Below are positions 8,107 through 17,296 of a DNA stretch of 64,000 nucleotides, in pieces (position 1 is the stretch's first letter; every line of letters starts with the position of its first letter). The notes under the pieces were generated by a model. The model was given only the letters and a program-made list of their open reading frames with translations, had not been told where the DNA came from and made no database searches. Source of the stretch: Paenibacillus sp. UNC499MF (GTDB lineage: Bacteria > Bacillota > Bacilli > Paenibacillales > NBRC-103111); contig NZ_FNVF01000002.1 of the NCBI RefSeq assembly GCF_900107975.1, positions 77,178 to 141,177 on the forward strand, given 5' to 3'. The translations under genes were made by a program, and so were the position numbers.

Positions 8107-8634
8107 TTAAGGCCACAGCGCAACGGAGGCAGCAGCCGCTCCAGAGCCGATTACCGCTCCGGCCAGACAGTCGCTCGGATAATGAAGCCCGAGATACATG
8201 CGTGACAGGGCGATGAGCAGGGCAAGCGGAATTAGGACAAAACCGAGAGCGGGCATATGAGCCACGAACGGGACGATTACAGAGAAGATGGCGGTCGTAT
8301 GGCCGGACGGAAAGCTGTGGTCCTGCAGGGGATTCCGGCCGGTTCTCGTATTGGGCACAACGAGATACGGACGTCTGCGGGGATACAGCCTTTTGACGAC
8401 GGCTACCGGAATGTGGCTGACCGCAAGGGCGGCGAGCGCCTGAATGCCGGCAGTCTGCCAGACCCCTTTTCCGAACAGGGAAAGGAGCAGCGTAATCGCA
8501 ATGGTCGCCGTAGCTCCGCCGAGATGAGTAAGCGTACCGAGGATTCCGTCCAGTATGGTGTGCCGGAACCGCTGGTTGACGTAGAGAAACATGCGTGTTT
8601 CGTGCCGGTGCATCCAATGAACGACTTTGCTCAT
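8107..8634 (-). CDS. PAP2-superfamily membrane phosphatase
   Basis: A 175-residue membrane protein with several hydrophobic helices and the three PAP2 motifs: KRLYPRRRP (KX6RP), PSGHTTA and SRMYLGLHYPSD (SRX5HX3D). Such enzymes remove phosphate from undecaprenyl diphosphate, phosphatidic acid or phosphatidylglycerol phosphate. The next gene downstream is a diacylglycerol glycosyltransferase, which would fit a phosphatidate phosphatase supplying diacylglycerol, but undecaprenyl-diphosphatase is equally possible. GGAGG lies 8 nt before the ATG. Confidence 0.85.
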   Translation of the reverse strand: MSKVVHWMHRHETRMFLYVNQRFRHTILDGILGTLTHLGGATATIAITLLLSLFGKGVWQTAGIQALAALAVSHIPVAVVKRLYPRRRPYLVVPNTRTGRNPLQDHSFPSGHTTAIFSVIVPFVAHMPALGFVLIPLALLIALSRMYLGLHYPSDCLAGAVIGSGAAAASVALWP

Positions 8635-8976
8635 GATGATGCCTCCTTCCCTGATAGCTAACGGTAGTGTACCTGTAATTTCTTAACGAGAACGAGTGCT
8701 AATTCTTAAGAAAGGTTTAATTTTTCATGGAGTTTATTCGTTTCTTATTTTGACGAGGAATTCCCTCGGACACCTTCAGTATAAAAGCATTTTGTTAGCG
8801 CAGTATCAACGGAGGTGCTGCCGGATATTTACAAGTTATTAACCGGGTTATGACTTTTCAAAGCTCTCTCCTTAACAATCGCCCTATACAATCGAGATGA
8901 GAAACTCCTTTGGAGCGCAGTGTCCTGCGGCTTCCGGGGGGATTCATCCGAGCTGTGAAAAACGGAGGGCTGTCTG
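8635..8976. other. Divergent intergenic region between PAP2 and GT4 genes
   Basis: 342 bases without a gene. It holds the palindromes TTCTTAAGAA and CGAGG-AATTC-CCTCG, which might be operators. I could not settle a clear promoter for either divergent gene. Confidence 0.4.
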
Positions 8977-10149
8977 ATGAGAGTCGCGTTGTTTACGGAT
9001 ACGTTTCTTCCCGATGTGAACGGTGCCGCCAAAACACTGGGACGCTGGGTCCGGTACCTGGAATCCCGCGGTGCGGCGTGCAGCGTGTTTGCGCCCGAGT
9101 CCGGGGAAGGAGGCGTCCCGGGCATCCGGAGTGTGGAACGATTTTACAGCATTCCGTTCTCATTGTATCCGGATTGCAGAATGGCGATACCCAATCCCCT
9201 GCTGATCGGCAGGATGCTCAAGGAATTCCGGCCGACCCTCATCCATCTCGCGACGCCCTTTAACCTCGGCCTGACCGGCCTCCATTACGGAAAGAAGCAC
9301 CGGATTCCTCTTGTCGCCTCCTATCACACGCATTTCGACCAGTATTTGGCGCATTACCGCCTCCAATGGATGGAACCGATGCTCTGGAAATATCTGCTTT
9401 GGTTTCACCAAAACTGTGTAAAGATATATGTACCCTCGCCCTCAACCGGTAATATACTCCATACAAAAGGGCTGACAGGTATCGAATTGTGGGGGCGGGG
9501 CATCGATACGGTCCAGTTCCGCCCTCATACGGATAGGCGAAAAGTTTTGCGCAAGCACAACCTTTTGCCCGGCAAATTCGTATTACTTTATGTAGGACGC
9601 CTCGCGCCCGAAAAAGGTTTGGATACGCTGGTCCGCGCCTTCGCCAATCTTCCGGAAACTTTCCGCGCGCAGTGCGCGCTGATTCTTGCGGGAGACGGCC
9701 CCATGCGCGCGGAACTGGAGAATCGGCTGGCACCCTACCCGGACGTCCGCTTTTGCGGCTTCGTGGAGGGCAGGGAGCTGGCGGAGCTTTACGCGGCCGC
9801 CGACGTATTCGTGTTCCCGTCCGCTTCGGAAACGTTCGGCAACGTGGTGCTTGAAGCGATGGCGTCGGGAACGGCCGTCGTCGGGGTGAACGCGGGCGGA
9901 GTGGCGGATAACGTCAGGCATGGGTATACCGGCCTGCTTTGTCCGCCCGACGACGCGTCCGCATTCTCCGCAGCGGTGCAAAGGCTTTACGAAGCCCCCG
10001 AACTCCGTCGAAAACTGGCGTTCGAGGGCCGGTCGTACGCGCTTACCAGGAGTTGGGACTCAATTTTCGAAACTCTCTACGAAAGTTATAGGGAGGCGGC
10101 CGGAGACGCAGGCTTTGCGGCGCGCAGGGCGGCAGGCATCGTGAAATAA
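8977..10149 (+). CDS. GT4 family glycosyltransferase
   Basis: A 390-residue GT-B enzyme. The N-terminal acceptor domain begins FTDTFLPDVNGAAKTL, typical of the MgtA/PimB-like branch of GT4, and the C-terminal donor domain has YVGRLAPEKG and the E-x7-E motif SETFGNVVLEAM. It probably transfers a hexose to a lipid or cell-envelope acceptor, going by this branch and its place beside a lipid glycosyltransferase. The ATG has GGAGG 9 nt upstream. No signal peptide or membrane span is present. Confidence 0.87.
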   Translation: MRVALFTDTFLPDVNGAAKTLGRWVRYLESRGAACSVFAPESGEGGVPGIRSVERFYSIPFSLYPDCRMAIPNPLLIGRMLKEFRPTLIHLATPFNLGLTGLHYGKKHRIPLVASYHTHFDQYLAHYRLQWMEPMLWKYLLWFHQNCVKIYVPSPSTGNILHTKGLTGIELWGRGIDTVQFRPHTDRRKVLRKHNLLPGKFVLLYVGRLAPEKGLDTLVRAFANLPETFRAQCALILAGDGPMRAELENRLAPYPDVRFCGFVEGRELAELYAAADVFVFPSASETFGNVVLEAMASGTAVVGVNAGGVADNVRHGYTGLLCPPDDASAFSAAVQRLYEAPELRRKLAFEGRSYALTRSWDSIFETLYESYREAAGDAGFAARRAAGIVK

Positions 10150-10405
10150 GCGCCCCGCCGGGACAGTCCGTCCAAGTTGTTTTGGTCCTGCGGCTCGATT
10201 ATAATGGAGCAGACGGCCCGCACACCGGAAAATAAAAACAAAAACGGGTGCGCAAATTTGAGGTTTTATAGAGGCCAAAGTCACAAAAGATTAGAAAACC
10301 GGGGGAAGAAGCCGCAATCGCACACGAGAACGAGCGCCGATTACTTTACTGGGGTCTTTTCGCGCTAAAATGTTCGAACCGACCAAATAGTCCATTAATA
10401 GGGTT
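10150..10405. other. Intergenic DNA before the GT2 promoter
   Basis: No supported gene or clear terminator. GC content falls sharply here compared with the flanking genes. Confidence 0.4.
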
Positions 10406-10434
10406 TTGACAAAAGCATGGAAACCCGTCACAAT
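10406..10434 (+). promoter_or_regulatory. Sigma-A promoter for the GT2 gene
   Basis: TTGACA (10406-10411), a 17-nt spacer and CACAAT (10429-10434). This would give an untranslated leader of about 120 nt before the start codon at 10562. Confidence 0.65.
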
Positions 10435-10561
10435 CAAGAACGATTGTATTGGCTTCTACAAAAAATGATTACATTGGCTTCAAGTGGAACAAAATGGGTT
10501 ACATACAAAGCGATAAATATAAAAACAGACTTTGTTGTGAACATTAAAAGGGGGGTTTACG

Positions 10562-11791
10562 ATGCTGGATACAATTTTGCTGGTCTTGCAAATTGTATTG
10601 GTGTTATTCGGGGCTTATCAGTTGTTTCTAACATTCTTTGGCTGGAAGCGCCCGAAAAAGAAAACGCAGCATCCGCCGCAGAAATCATTCGCAGTTCTGG
10701 TAGCGGCGCATAACGAAGAAGAAGTAGTAGGGGCCTTGCTTGAGAACTTAAAGCAGCTCGATTATCCGAAAGAGCTGTACGATGTTTTCGTCATTTGCGA
10801 CAACTGTACGGACAGTACGGCCGATATTGTCCGCAGTCACGGACTGTATGCGTGCGAGCGCAACAACCCGAATCTGCGAGGCAAGGGATACGCCATCGAA
10901 TGGATGCTCAAAGAGCTGTGGAATCGTCCGCGCCAGTATGACGCCGTCGTGATGTTCGACGCCGACAACCTCGTCGGCCACGATTACCTGCGTCACATGA
11001 ACGACGACCTGTGCAGCGGCTCCAAAGTCATCCAGGCGTATCTGGACACCAAGAATCCGAACGATTCCTGGGTTACGGCTTCCTACGCCATCTCGTATTA
11101 TTTCGCGAACCGCTTCTGGCAGGTTCCGCGTTCGAATCTGGGCCTCGCCAACTATCTTGGCGGTACAGGCATGTGCTTCGAGTCGAACCTGCTGAAGCAG
11201 ATCGGCTGGGGCGCGACGAGCCTCGTCGAAGACCTGGAGTTTTCGATGCGCTGCGTCAAGCTCGGCGTCAAGCCGACGATGAACTATTATGCGAAAGTTT
11301 ACGACGAGAAGCCGCTGACGTTCAGAGCGTCCGTCAAACAGCGCCTGCGCTGGATGCAGGGACACTTCGACGTCTGCCGCCGCTACCTGTTCCCGCTTTT
11401 GTGGCAGGGACTCAAGGAGCGCAGCTGGACCAAAATCGACGCCGCTTTCTATTCGGCTAACGTATATAACTATTTCTTCGGTTCCATCCTTAGCGTGGCG
11501 ATCTGGATCAAAGCCATTGTACCGGGCGGAACGGATATGAATTTGTACGAATTGGCTCCGATTGTCAACGTCCTGGCCATCTCGATTTATGTGATGCTGC
11601 CGATCTCGCTGTTTATCGAGAAGGCGTCCGGCAAAACGTACAAGTACCTTATCGCTTATCCGATCTTCATGCTGTCCTGGTGGCCGATTACCGTATACGC
11701 GTTCTTCACGCAGAACAACAAGCAGTGGAGCCATACGAAGCATACGCGTGTTATCCGCCTGGAAGAAGTGCAGAGCAAACAGGTCAGCTGA
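10562..11791 (+). CDS. Membrane GT2 glycosyltransferase
   Basis: A 409-residue processive-type GT2. One N-terminal helix (residues about 5-26) precedes the catalytic domain with VAAHNEE, FDADN (DxD), VEDLEFS and the processive signature QRLRWMQGH (QxxRW); several membrane helices fill the C-terminal 130 residues. It resembles the poly-GlcNAc, cellulose and N-glycosyltransferase group, so it likely makes a surface polysaccharide or glycolipid. The strong AGGGGGG site precedes the ATG. No c-di-GMP PilZ domain is fused. It stands alone behind its own promoter. Confidence 0.88.
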   Translation: MLDTILLVLQIVLVLFGAYQLFLTFFGWKRPKKKTQHPPQKSFAVLVAAHNEEEVVGALLENLKQLDYPKELYDVFVICDNCTDSTADIVRSHGLYACERNNPNLRGKGYAIEWMLKELWNRPRQYDAVVMFDADNLVGHDYLRHMNDDLCSGSKVIQAYLDTKNPNDSWVTASYAISYYFANRFWQVPRSNLGLANYLGGTGMCFESNLLKQIGWGATSLVEDLEFSMRCVKLGVKPTMNYYAKVYDEKPLTFRASVKQRLRWMQGHFDVCRRYLFPLLWQGLKERSWTKIDAAFYSANVYNYFFGSILSVAIWIKAIVPGGTDMNLYELAPIVNVLAISIYVMLPISLFIEKASGKTYKYLIAYPIFMLSWWPITVYAFFTQNNKQWSHTKHTRVIRLEEVQSKQVS

Positions 11792-11820
11792 CTTTTACCG
11801 GAGAGTGCAACAGAATCAAG

Positions 11821-11849
11821 TTGACTTGTCTTCTTGGGTATGATAAAGT
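11821..11849 (+). promoter_or_regulatory. Promoter of the infC-rpmI-rplT operon
   Basis: TTGACT, a 17-nt spacer and TAAAGT, about 200 nt before infC. Confidence 0.65.
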
Positions 11850-11859
11850 AGTACGAGTG

Positions 11860-12007
11860 ATTGCATAACTGCATATTTGTGAAAGAAGAGGCGCCCGCTT
11901 CTCACCTGACCGATTCCGTCGGCTGGTTACGATGAAATAACATCAACGTTTTGTTTTTGTGTAAACGAACCGTGGGGATGTGGGCTGTTAGCCTGCATCC
12001 CTTTTTT
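11860..12007 (+). ncRNA. infC-operon leader with attenuator terminator (L20-leader type)
   Basis: The leader between the promoter and infC contains the GGCGCCCGCTTCTCACC region usual in Firmicute infC leaders and ends in a strong terminator hairpin: GGGATGTGGGCT (11975-11986) pairs with AGCCTGCATCCC (11990-12001), followed by six Ts. In B. subtilis the equivalent leader is bound by ribosomal protein L20, which stops transcription of its own operon. The same control is inferred here from position and structure. Confidence 0.72.
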
Positions 12008-12052
12008 ATGTCCTTGCAACAAGCTTGGAAACAATGGTTGGAGGTGGAGAAT

Positions 12053-12568
12053 ATTAGTAAAGATCACATGGTTAACGATGAGATTCGCGCGAAAGAAGTC
12101 CGTTTGATCGGGCCCGACAGCGAACAGCTCGGCATTAAACCGATTCGTGAAGCGCTCCAAATGGCGGTTGACGCCAACTTGGATCTGGTGAACGTAGCGC
12201 CAACGGCTAAACCGCCGGTATGCCGCATCATGGACTATGGGAAATACCGTTACGAGATGCAGAAGAAAGAAAAAGAAGCCCGCAAGAACCAGAAAATCGT
12301 GGACATCAAAGAAATTCGCCTGAGCGCTACGATCGACGAACATGATTTCCAAACGAAGCTGCGCAATGCGGTTAAATTTTTGAATGACGGTGACAAAGTG
12401 AAGGCTTCCGTCCGTTTCCGCGGCCGTGAGATCGCTCACGCCGAGAACGGCAGAAAAGTCCTGCTGCGTCTTGCGACCGAAACCGAGGAGATCTCCAGCA
12501 TGGAGCGCGCTCCTAAGCTTGAAGGCCGCAGCATGATCATGATCTTGACACCGAAAGCAACAACCTAA
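12053..12568 (+). CDS. infC: Translation initiation factor IF-3 (ATT start)
   Basis: A 171-residue IF-3 with both domains: N-terminal VNDEIRAKEVRLIG and AKPPVCRIMDYGKYRY, a Lys/Glu-rich linker, and C-terminal DKVKASVRFRGREI. It binds the 30S subunit and checks the start codon. I start it at the rare codon ATT (12053), with GGAGGTGG just upstream, giving SKDHMVNDE after the initiator; this matches the AUU start known from Bacillus/Geobacillus and E. coli infC, where it allows self-regulation. An upstream in-frame ATG lies in the leader terminator and is not credible. Confidence 0.93.
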   Translation: MSKDHMVNDEIRAKEVRLIGPDSEQLGIKPIREALQMAVDANLDLVNVAPTAKPPVCRIMDYGKYRYEMQKKEKEARKNQKIVDIKEIRLSATIDEHDFQTKLRNAVKFLNDGDKVKASVRFRGREIAHAENGRKVLLRLATETEEISSMERAPKLEGRSMIMILTPKATT

Positions 12569-12628
12569 ATTTCTGGGCGCGTGCTACACGCGCCCTGCCT
12601 ATGAATTTTATTTGAGGAGGACTTCCAG

Positions 12629-12829
12629 ATGCCTAAGATGAAAACCCACAGCAGCTTGAAAGGCCGTTTTAAAATTACCGGTACCGGTAAAGTGAAAAGA
12701 TACAAAGCTTACAGAAACCACCTGCTCAGCGGCAAATCCGGCCGTCAAAAGCGCGTACTCGCTACAAACCCGGTTATGGCTCCTGGCGACGTTAGACGCC
12801 TGAAGCAAGGTCTTGCACAAATTAAGTAA
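12629..12829 (+). CDS. rpmI: 50S ribosomal protein L35
   Basis: A 66-residue basic protein with the L35 pattern (PKMKTHSSLKGRFKITGTGK and a C-terminal KQGLAQIK). GAGGAGG precedes the ATG. It lies between infC and rplT as in most bacteria. Confidence 0.97.
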   Translation: MPKMKTHSSLKGRFKITGTGKVKRYKAYRNHLLSGKSGRQKRVLATNPVMAPGDVRRLKQGLAQIK

Positions 12830-12873
12830 TCACTTCGTTTCCATTACCCAAAATCGTTTAGGAGGTCATCACT

Positions 12874-13233
12874 ATGGCAAGAGTCAAGGGCGGATTCACA
12901 TCCCGTCGTCGTCATAAAAAAGTACTGAAACTCGCAAAAGGTTATTTCGGTTCCAAACACCGTCTGTTTAAAACAGCTAATGAGCAGGTAATGAAATCCC
13001 TGCTTTACGCATACCGTGACCGTCGTACGAAAAAACGCGATTTCCGCAGATTGTGGATCGTGCGTATTAACGCGGCTGCACGCGTAAACGGCCTTAGCTA
13101 CAGCAAACTGATGCATGGTCTGAAACTGGCCGGCATCGAAGTTAACCGTAAAATCCTGGCTGAACTGGCTGTCAACGATGCTAAAGGCTTCGCTGATCTG
13201 GCAACGGCTGCAAAACAAAAAGTGAACGCCTAA
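12874..13233 (+). CDS. rplT: 50S ribosomal protein L20
   Basis: A 119-residue ribosomal protein L20 beginning [15 protein letters not shown], with the conserved [16 protein letters not shown] segment. It is needed early in 50S assembly and probably represses this operon through the leader. TTAGGAGGT lies before the ATG. It is the last gene of the operon and is followed by a good terminator. Confidence 0.98.
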   Translation: MARVKGGFTSRRRHKKVLKLAKGYFGSKHRLFKTANEQVMKSLLYAYRDRRTKKRDFRRLWIVRINAAARVNGLSYSKLMHGLKLAGIEVNRKILAELAVNDAKGFADLATAAKQKVNA

Positions 13234-13246
13234 ACCGGCGTTTTCC

Positions 13247-13288
13247 GAATCGTCATGCGTGATAACTGCGTATGGCGATTCTTTTTTT
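13247..13288 (+). terminator. Terminator of the infC operon
   Basis: GAATCGTCATGCG pairs, with G-U pairs, with CGTATGGCGATTC, followed by seven Ts. Confidence 0.88.
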
Positions 13289-13334
13289 GTCGGAGCTTGT
13301 AAAACGGGCTTACAATTATTTTAAAGAAAAGTTG

Positions 13335-13363
13335 TTGACTATAGAGAGCGGCGTGCATATAAT
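13335..13363 (+). promoter_or_regulatory. ilv-leu operon promoter
   Basis: TTGACT (13335-13340), a 17-nt spacer and a perfect TATAAT (13358-13363), directly before the T-box leader. Confidence 0.85.
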
Positions 13364-13399
13364 TATCTCTAAATCAATATTCTAAATTGTAAGACTCAT

Positions 13400-13745
13400 C
13401 AGAAATCGGCTATGAAGAGGACGAAGTTATAAGGGCCCTTATGCTCAGAGAGCGATCGGAAACGCTGAAACCATCGCCATAATCCCTTTGTACGAGCTCA
13501 CCTCGGAGCTGTTTTCCTGAAAAGCAAGCGGGCTGGTTAAGCCTTAACGCTTGGTGATTAGGGAGAATCGGATCGGCACACGTTACCGTGCCAAGTGTGC
13601 ATTATGTCTGACATAATGTAACCTGTTAAGGTCCTGTGCCGCGAGGCGCACGACAAACTAGGGTGGTACCACGGAAGAATTCAAACCCCTTTCGTCCCGT
13701 ATGACGCCGGAATTCCGGCGCTCGGGAGGATTGGGGTTTTTTGCA
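13400..13745 (+). promoter_or_regulatory. T-box leader, leucine (CUC specifier)
   Basis: The T-box sequence AGGGTGGTACCACG is at 13660-13673. The stem I region carries GAGCTCACCTCGGAGC, whose likely specifier codon is CTC (13497-13499), leucine. The competing terminator spans 13683-13742 (AAACCCCTTTCGTCCC pairing with GGGAGGATTGGGGTTT around an inner CGCCGG hairpin, then six Ts). Uncharged tRNA-Leu would stabilise the antiterminator and turn on the branched-chain operon. The specifier call is by pattern and should be confirmed by folding. Confidence 0.92.
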
Positions 13746-13799
13746 TGCTGCCATGCGTTGATTTTAAAAAAATGGAAACGAAACGAGAGGAGGATTCTC

Positions 13800-15542
13800 A
13801 TGAATGTGGGGACAGCCAAAAGGTCTAAAGAGGAATTGATGGAAGCGATGCGCAAGCCGGAACTGATTAACGGTTCGGAAATCTTGCTGCGGAGCCTGGT
13901 GCTCGAAGGTGTGGAATGCGTCTTCGGTTATCCCGGAGGCTCGGTACTTTATATTTACGACGCTATGCATGGATTCTCCGATTTTAACCACCTGCTGACG
14001 CGGCACGAACAAGGCGCGATTCACGCGGCGGACGGTTATGCGAGATCGACTGGCAACGTGGGGGTTTGTATCGCGACTTCGGGTCCGGGGGCGACCAACC
14101 TGGTAACCGGAATCGCTACGGCGTTCATGGACTCCGTACCGCTGGTCGTCATCACCGGAAACGTAGCGACGACGGCGATTGGTACGGATGCTTTCCAGGA
14201 AGCGGATATCACGGGAATCACGATGCCGATTACGAAGCACAGCTACCTGGTACGCGATGTGAACGACCTGCCGCGGATCATTCACGAGGCCTTCTTCATT
14301 GCAAATACGGGACGCAAAGGCCCGGTGCTGATCGATATTCCGAAGGACGTATCGGCACAGACGGCCATGTTCCACCCGGCAAGCGAAGTTAACATCCGCG
14401 GGTACAACCCGACAGTTCATCCGAACAAGCTGCAGGTAGAGAAGCTGATCAAGGCGATCGAAGAGGCGGAGCAGCCGCTTATCATCGCCGGCGGCGGAGT
14501 CGTTTACTCCAACGCATCCAACGAACTGCTGGAGTTTATCAACAAGACGCGGATTCCGGTCACGACGACGCTTCTCGGCCTTGGCGGATTCCCGAGCGCT
14601 CACGAATTGTGGGTGGGGATGCCGGGCATGCACGGCACGTACACGGCGAACCAGGCGATCCAGAATGCGGATCTGCTGATCTCGATCGGCTCCCGCTTCG
14701 ACGACCGGGTGACGATGAAGCTGGACGGCTTCGCGCCGAAAGCGAAAAAAATCGCCCACATCGACATCGATCCCGCCGAGATCGGCAAGAACGTGAAGAC
14801 GGACATTCCGGTTGTAGGCGATATCCGCTCCGTACTGGAATACGCCAACACGAAAGCGAAGCCGGCCAAATCGGAAGACTGGATCGCACGGCTTCAGGAG
14901 TACAAGCGGAACTTCCCGCTGAAGTATAAAGACTCCGATACGGTGTTGAAGCCGCAGTACGTGATCGAGATGATCAACGAAACGACGAAGGGCGAAGCGA
15001 TCGTGACGACGGACGTCGGCCAGCACCAGATGTGGGTAGCCCAGTATTATAAATTCCAGCATCCGCGCTCCTGGATTTCCTCGGGCGGTCTGGGCACGAT
15101 GGGCTTCGGTTTCCCTTCCGCCATCGGGGCGCAGATGGGCAACCCGGATAAGCTGGTCGTTTCGATCAACGGGGACGGCGGCATGCAGATGTGTTCCCAG
15201 GAACTTGCCATCTGCGCCATCAACAACATCCCGGTCAAAATCGTTGTCATCAACAACCAGGTGCTCGGGATGGTCCGGCAGTGGCAGGAAATTATTTACG
15301 ACAACCGCTACAGTCATATTGACCTGGCGGGAAGCCCGGACTTTGTCAAACTCGCGGAAGCTTACGGCGTTAAGGGTCTGCGGGCCACGAACAAAGAGGA
15401 AGCTCAGCGGGCTTGGCAGGAAGCTTTGGATACGCCGGGACCGGTACTAATCGATTTCGTGGTTGCCAAGCACGAGAATGTGTTCCCGATGGTAACGCAA
15501 GGCAGCACGATCAGCGAGATGTTGATGGGGGAGGACGACTAA
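13800..15542 (+). CDS. ilvB: Acetolactate synthase large subunit
   Basis: A 580-residue thiamine-diphosphate enzyme that joins two pyruvates, or pyruvate and 2-ketobutyrate, the first common step to valine, leucine and isoleucine. The catalytic Glu is in TRHEQGAIHAADGYAR; the ThDP-binding motif runs from NGDGGMQM to INN. The start is the ATG at 13800, preceded by GAGAGGAGG; an in-frame ATG at 13701 is inside the T-box terminator and cannot be used. One nucleotide separates its stop from ilvN. Confidence 0.97.
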   Translation: MNVGTAKRSKEELMEAMRKPELINGSEILLRSLVLEGVECVFGYPGGSVLYIYDAMHGFSDFNHLLTRHEQGAIHAADGYARSTGNVGVCIATSGPGATNLVTGIATAFMDSVPLVVITGNVATTAIGTDAFQEADITGITMPITKHSYLVRDVNDLPRIIHEAFFIANTGRKGPVLIDIPKDVSAQTAMFHPASEVNIRGYNPTVHPNKLQVEKLIKAIEEAEQPLIIAGGGVVYSNASNELLEFINKTRIPVTTTLLGLGGFPSAHELWVGMPGMHGTYTANQAIQNADLLISIGSRFDDRVTMKLDGFAPKAKKIAHIDIDPAEIGKNVKTDIPVVGDIRSVLEYANTKAKPAKSEDWIARLQEYKRNFPLKYKDSDTVLKPQYVIEMINETTKGEAIVTTDVGQHQMWVAQYYKFQHPRSWISSGGLGTMGFGFPSAIGAQMGNPDKLVVSINGDGGMQMCSQELAICAINNIPVKIVVINNQVLGMVRQWQEIIYDNRYSHIDLAGSPDFVKLAEAYGVKGLRATNKEEAQRAWQEALDTPGPVLIDFVVAKHENVFPMVTQGSTISEMLMGEDD

Positions 15543-15543
15543 T

Positions 15544-16032
15544 ATGATCACGAAGCATACCATTTCTATTCTGGTTAACAATCAGCCCGGCGTCCTCCAG
15601 CGGGTATCCGGCTTGTTCGGCCGCAGAGGATACAACATCGAAAGCATCACCGTGGGAGAGTCCGAAGAAGCCGGACTCTCCCGGATGGTAATCGTCACCG
15701 AAGGCGACGACAACACGCTGGAGCAGATTTCGAAGCAGCTGTACAAATTGATCGACGTGATTAAAGTGATCGATCTCAGTAAAAATCCGATGGTCGCCCG
15801 GGAGCTCGCGTTGATCAAGGTCAATTCGGAGCCCGCCCAGCGCCCTGAGATTCTCGGCATCGTGGACACGTTCCGGGCCGCTGTAGTCGATATCGGTCCA
15901 AGCTCCCTGATCGTCCAGACAATCGGCGATTCCGAGAAAATCGACGCGATGATCGAACTGCTCCGTCCTTACGGAATCCGCGAGCTTTCCAGAACGGGCG
16001 TTACGGCGATGATTCGGGGCGCTATCAAGTAA
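15544..16032 (+). CDS. ilvN: Acetolactate synthase small (regulatory) subunit
   Basis: A 162-residue regulatory subunit (also named IlvH). The N-terminal ACT domain (ILVNNQPGVLQRVSGLFGRRG) binds valine for feedback inhibition, and the C-terminal ALS_ss domain completes it. It follows ilvB by one base and is surely coupled. A 222-nt gap with a long hairpin separates it from ilvC. Confidence 0.96.
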   Translation: MITKHTISILVNNQPGVLQRVSGLFGRRGYNIESITVGESEEAGLSRMVIVTEGDDNTLEQISKQLYKLIDVIKVIDLSKNPMVARELALIKVNSEPAQRPEILGIVDTFRAAVVDIGPSSLIVQTIGDSEKIDAMIELLRPYGIRELSRTGVTAMIRGAIK

Positions 16033-16121
16033 AGCGGCCGCAGACCGTCGGACTTTTTAACCTTATCCCTTAATAACTTCGCTCTTTACGGAAATCAGAA
16101 AGGCCGATTCTTCGGCTAAGT

Positions 16122-16213
16122 CCCCTTGAATGGGACTTTCAGCCCTTAACTCTTTGCTGCTGCAAATCAGTAATTCATTGACGGTTGAAAGCTGAAAGGC
16201 CCATTCAATGGGG
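16122..16213 (+). other. Long hairpin between ilvN and ilvC
   Basis: The arms 16122-16143 and 16191-16213 are complementary over about 22 bases with one bulge and one mismatch; the 47-nt loop contains a second small hairpin (TTTGC/GCAAA). A small GCCG/CGGC hairpin lies just 5' of it. No T-run follows. It may be a processing or stabilising element for the ilvC message. Confidence 0.6.
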
Positions 16214-16239
16214 AAATCATACACGGTTATTCAATTTAA

Positions 16240-17247
<1,008 letters not shown>

Positions 17248-17296
17248 GCAAATCCGAATAAACAATCCAAACTCAAGCTTCAGGAGGTGAACGCAA

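Noticed and set aside
10417-10713. 98-codon frame overlapping the GT2 gene start
   Set aside because: It begins in the promoter -10 area and overlaps the real gene in another frame.
13701-13799. Upstream ATG for ilvB at 13701
   Set aside because: It lies in the T-box terminator; the ATG at 13800 has a strong ribosome site.
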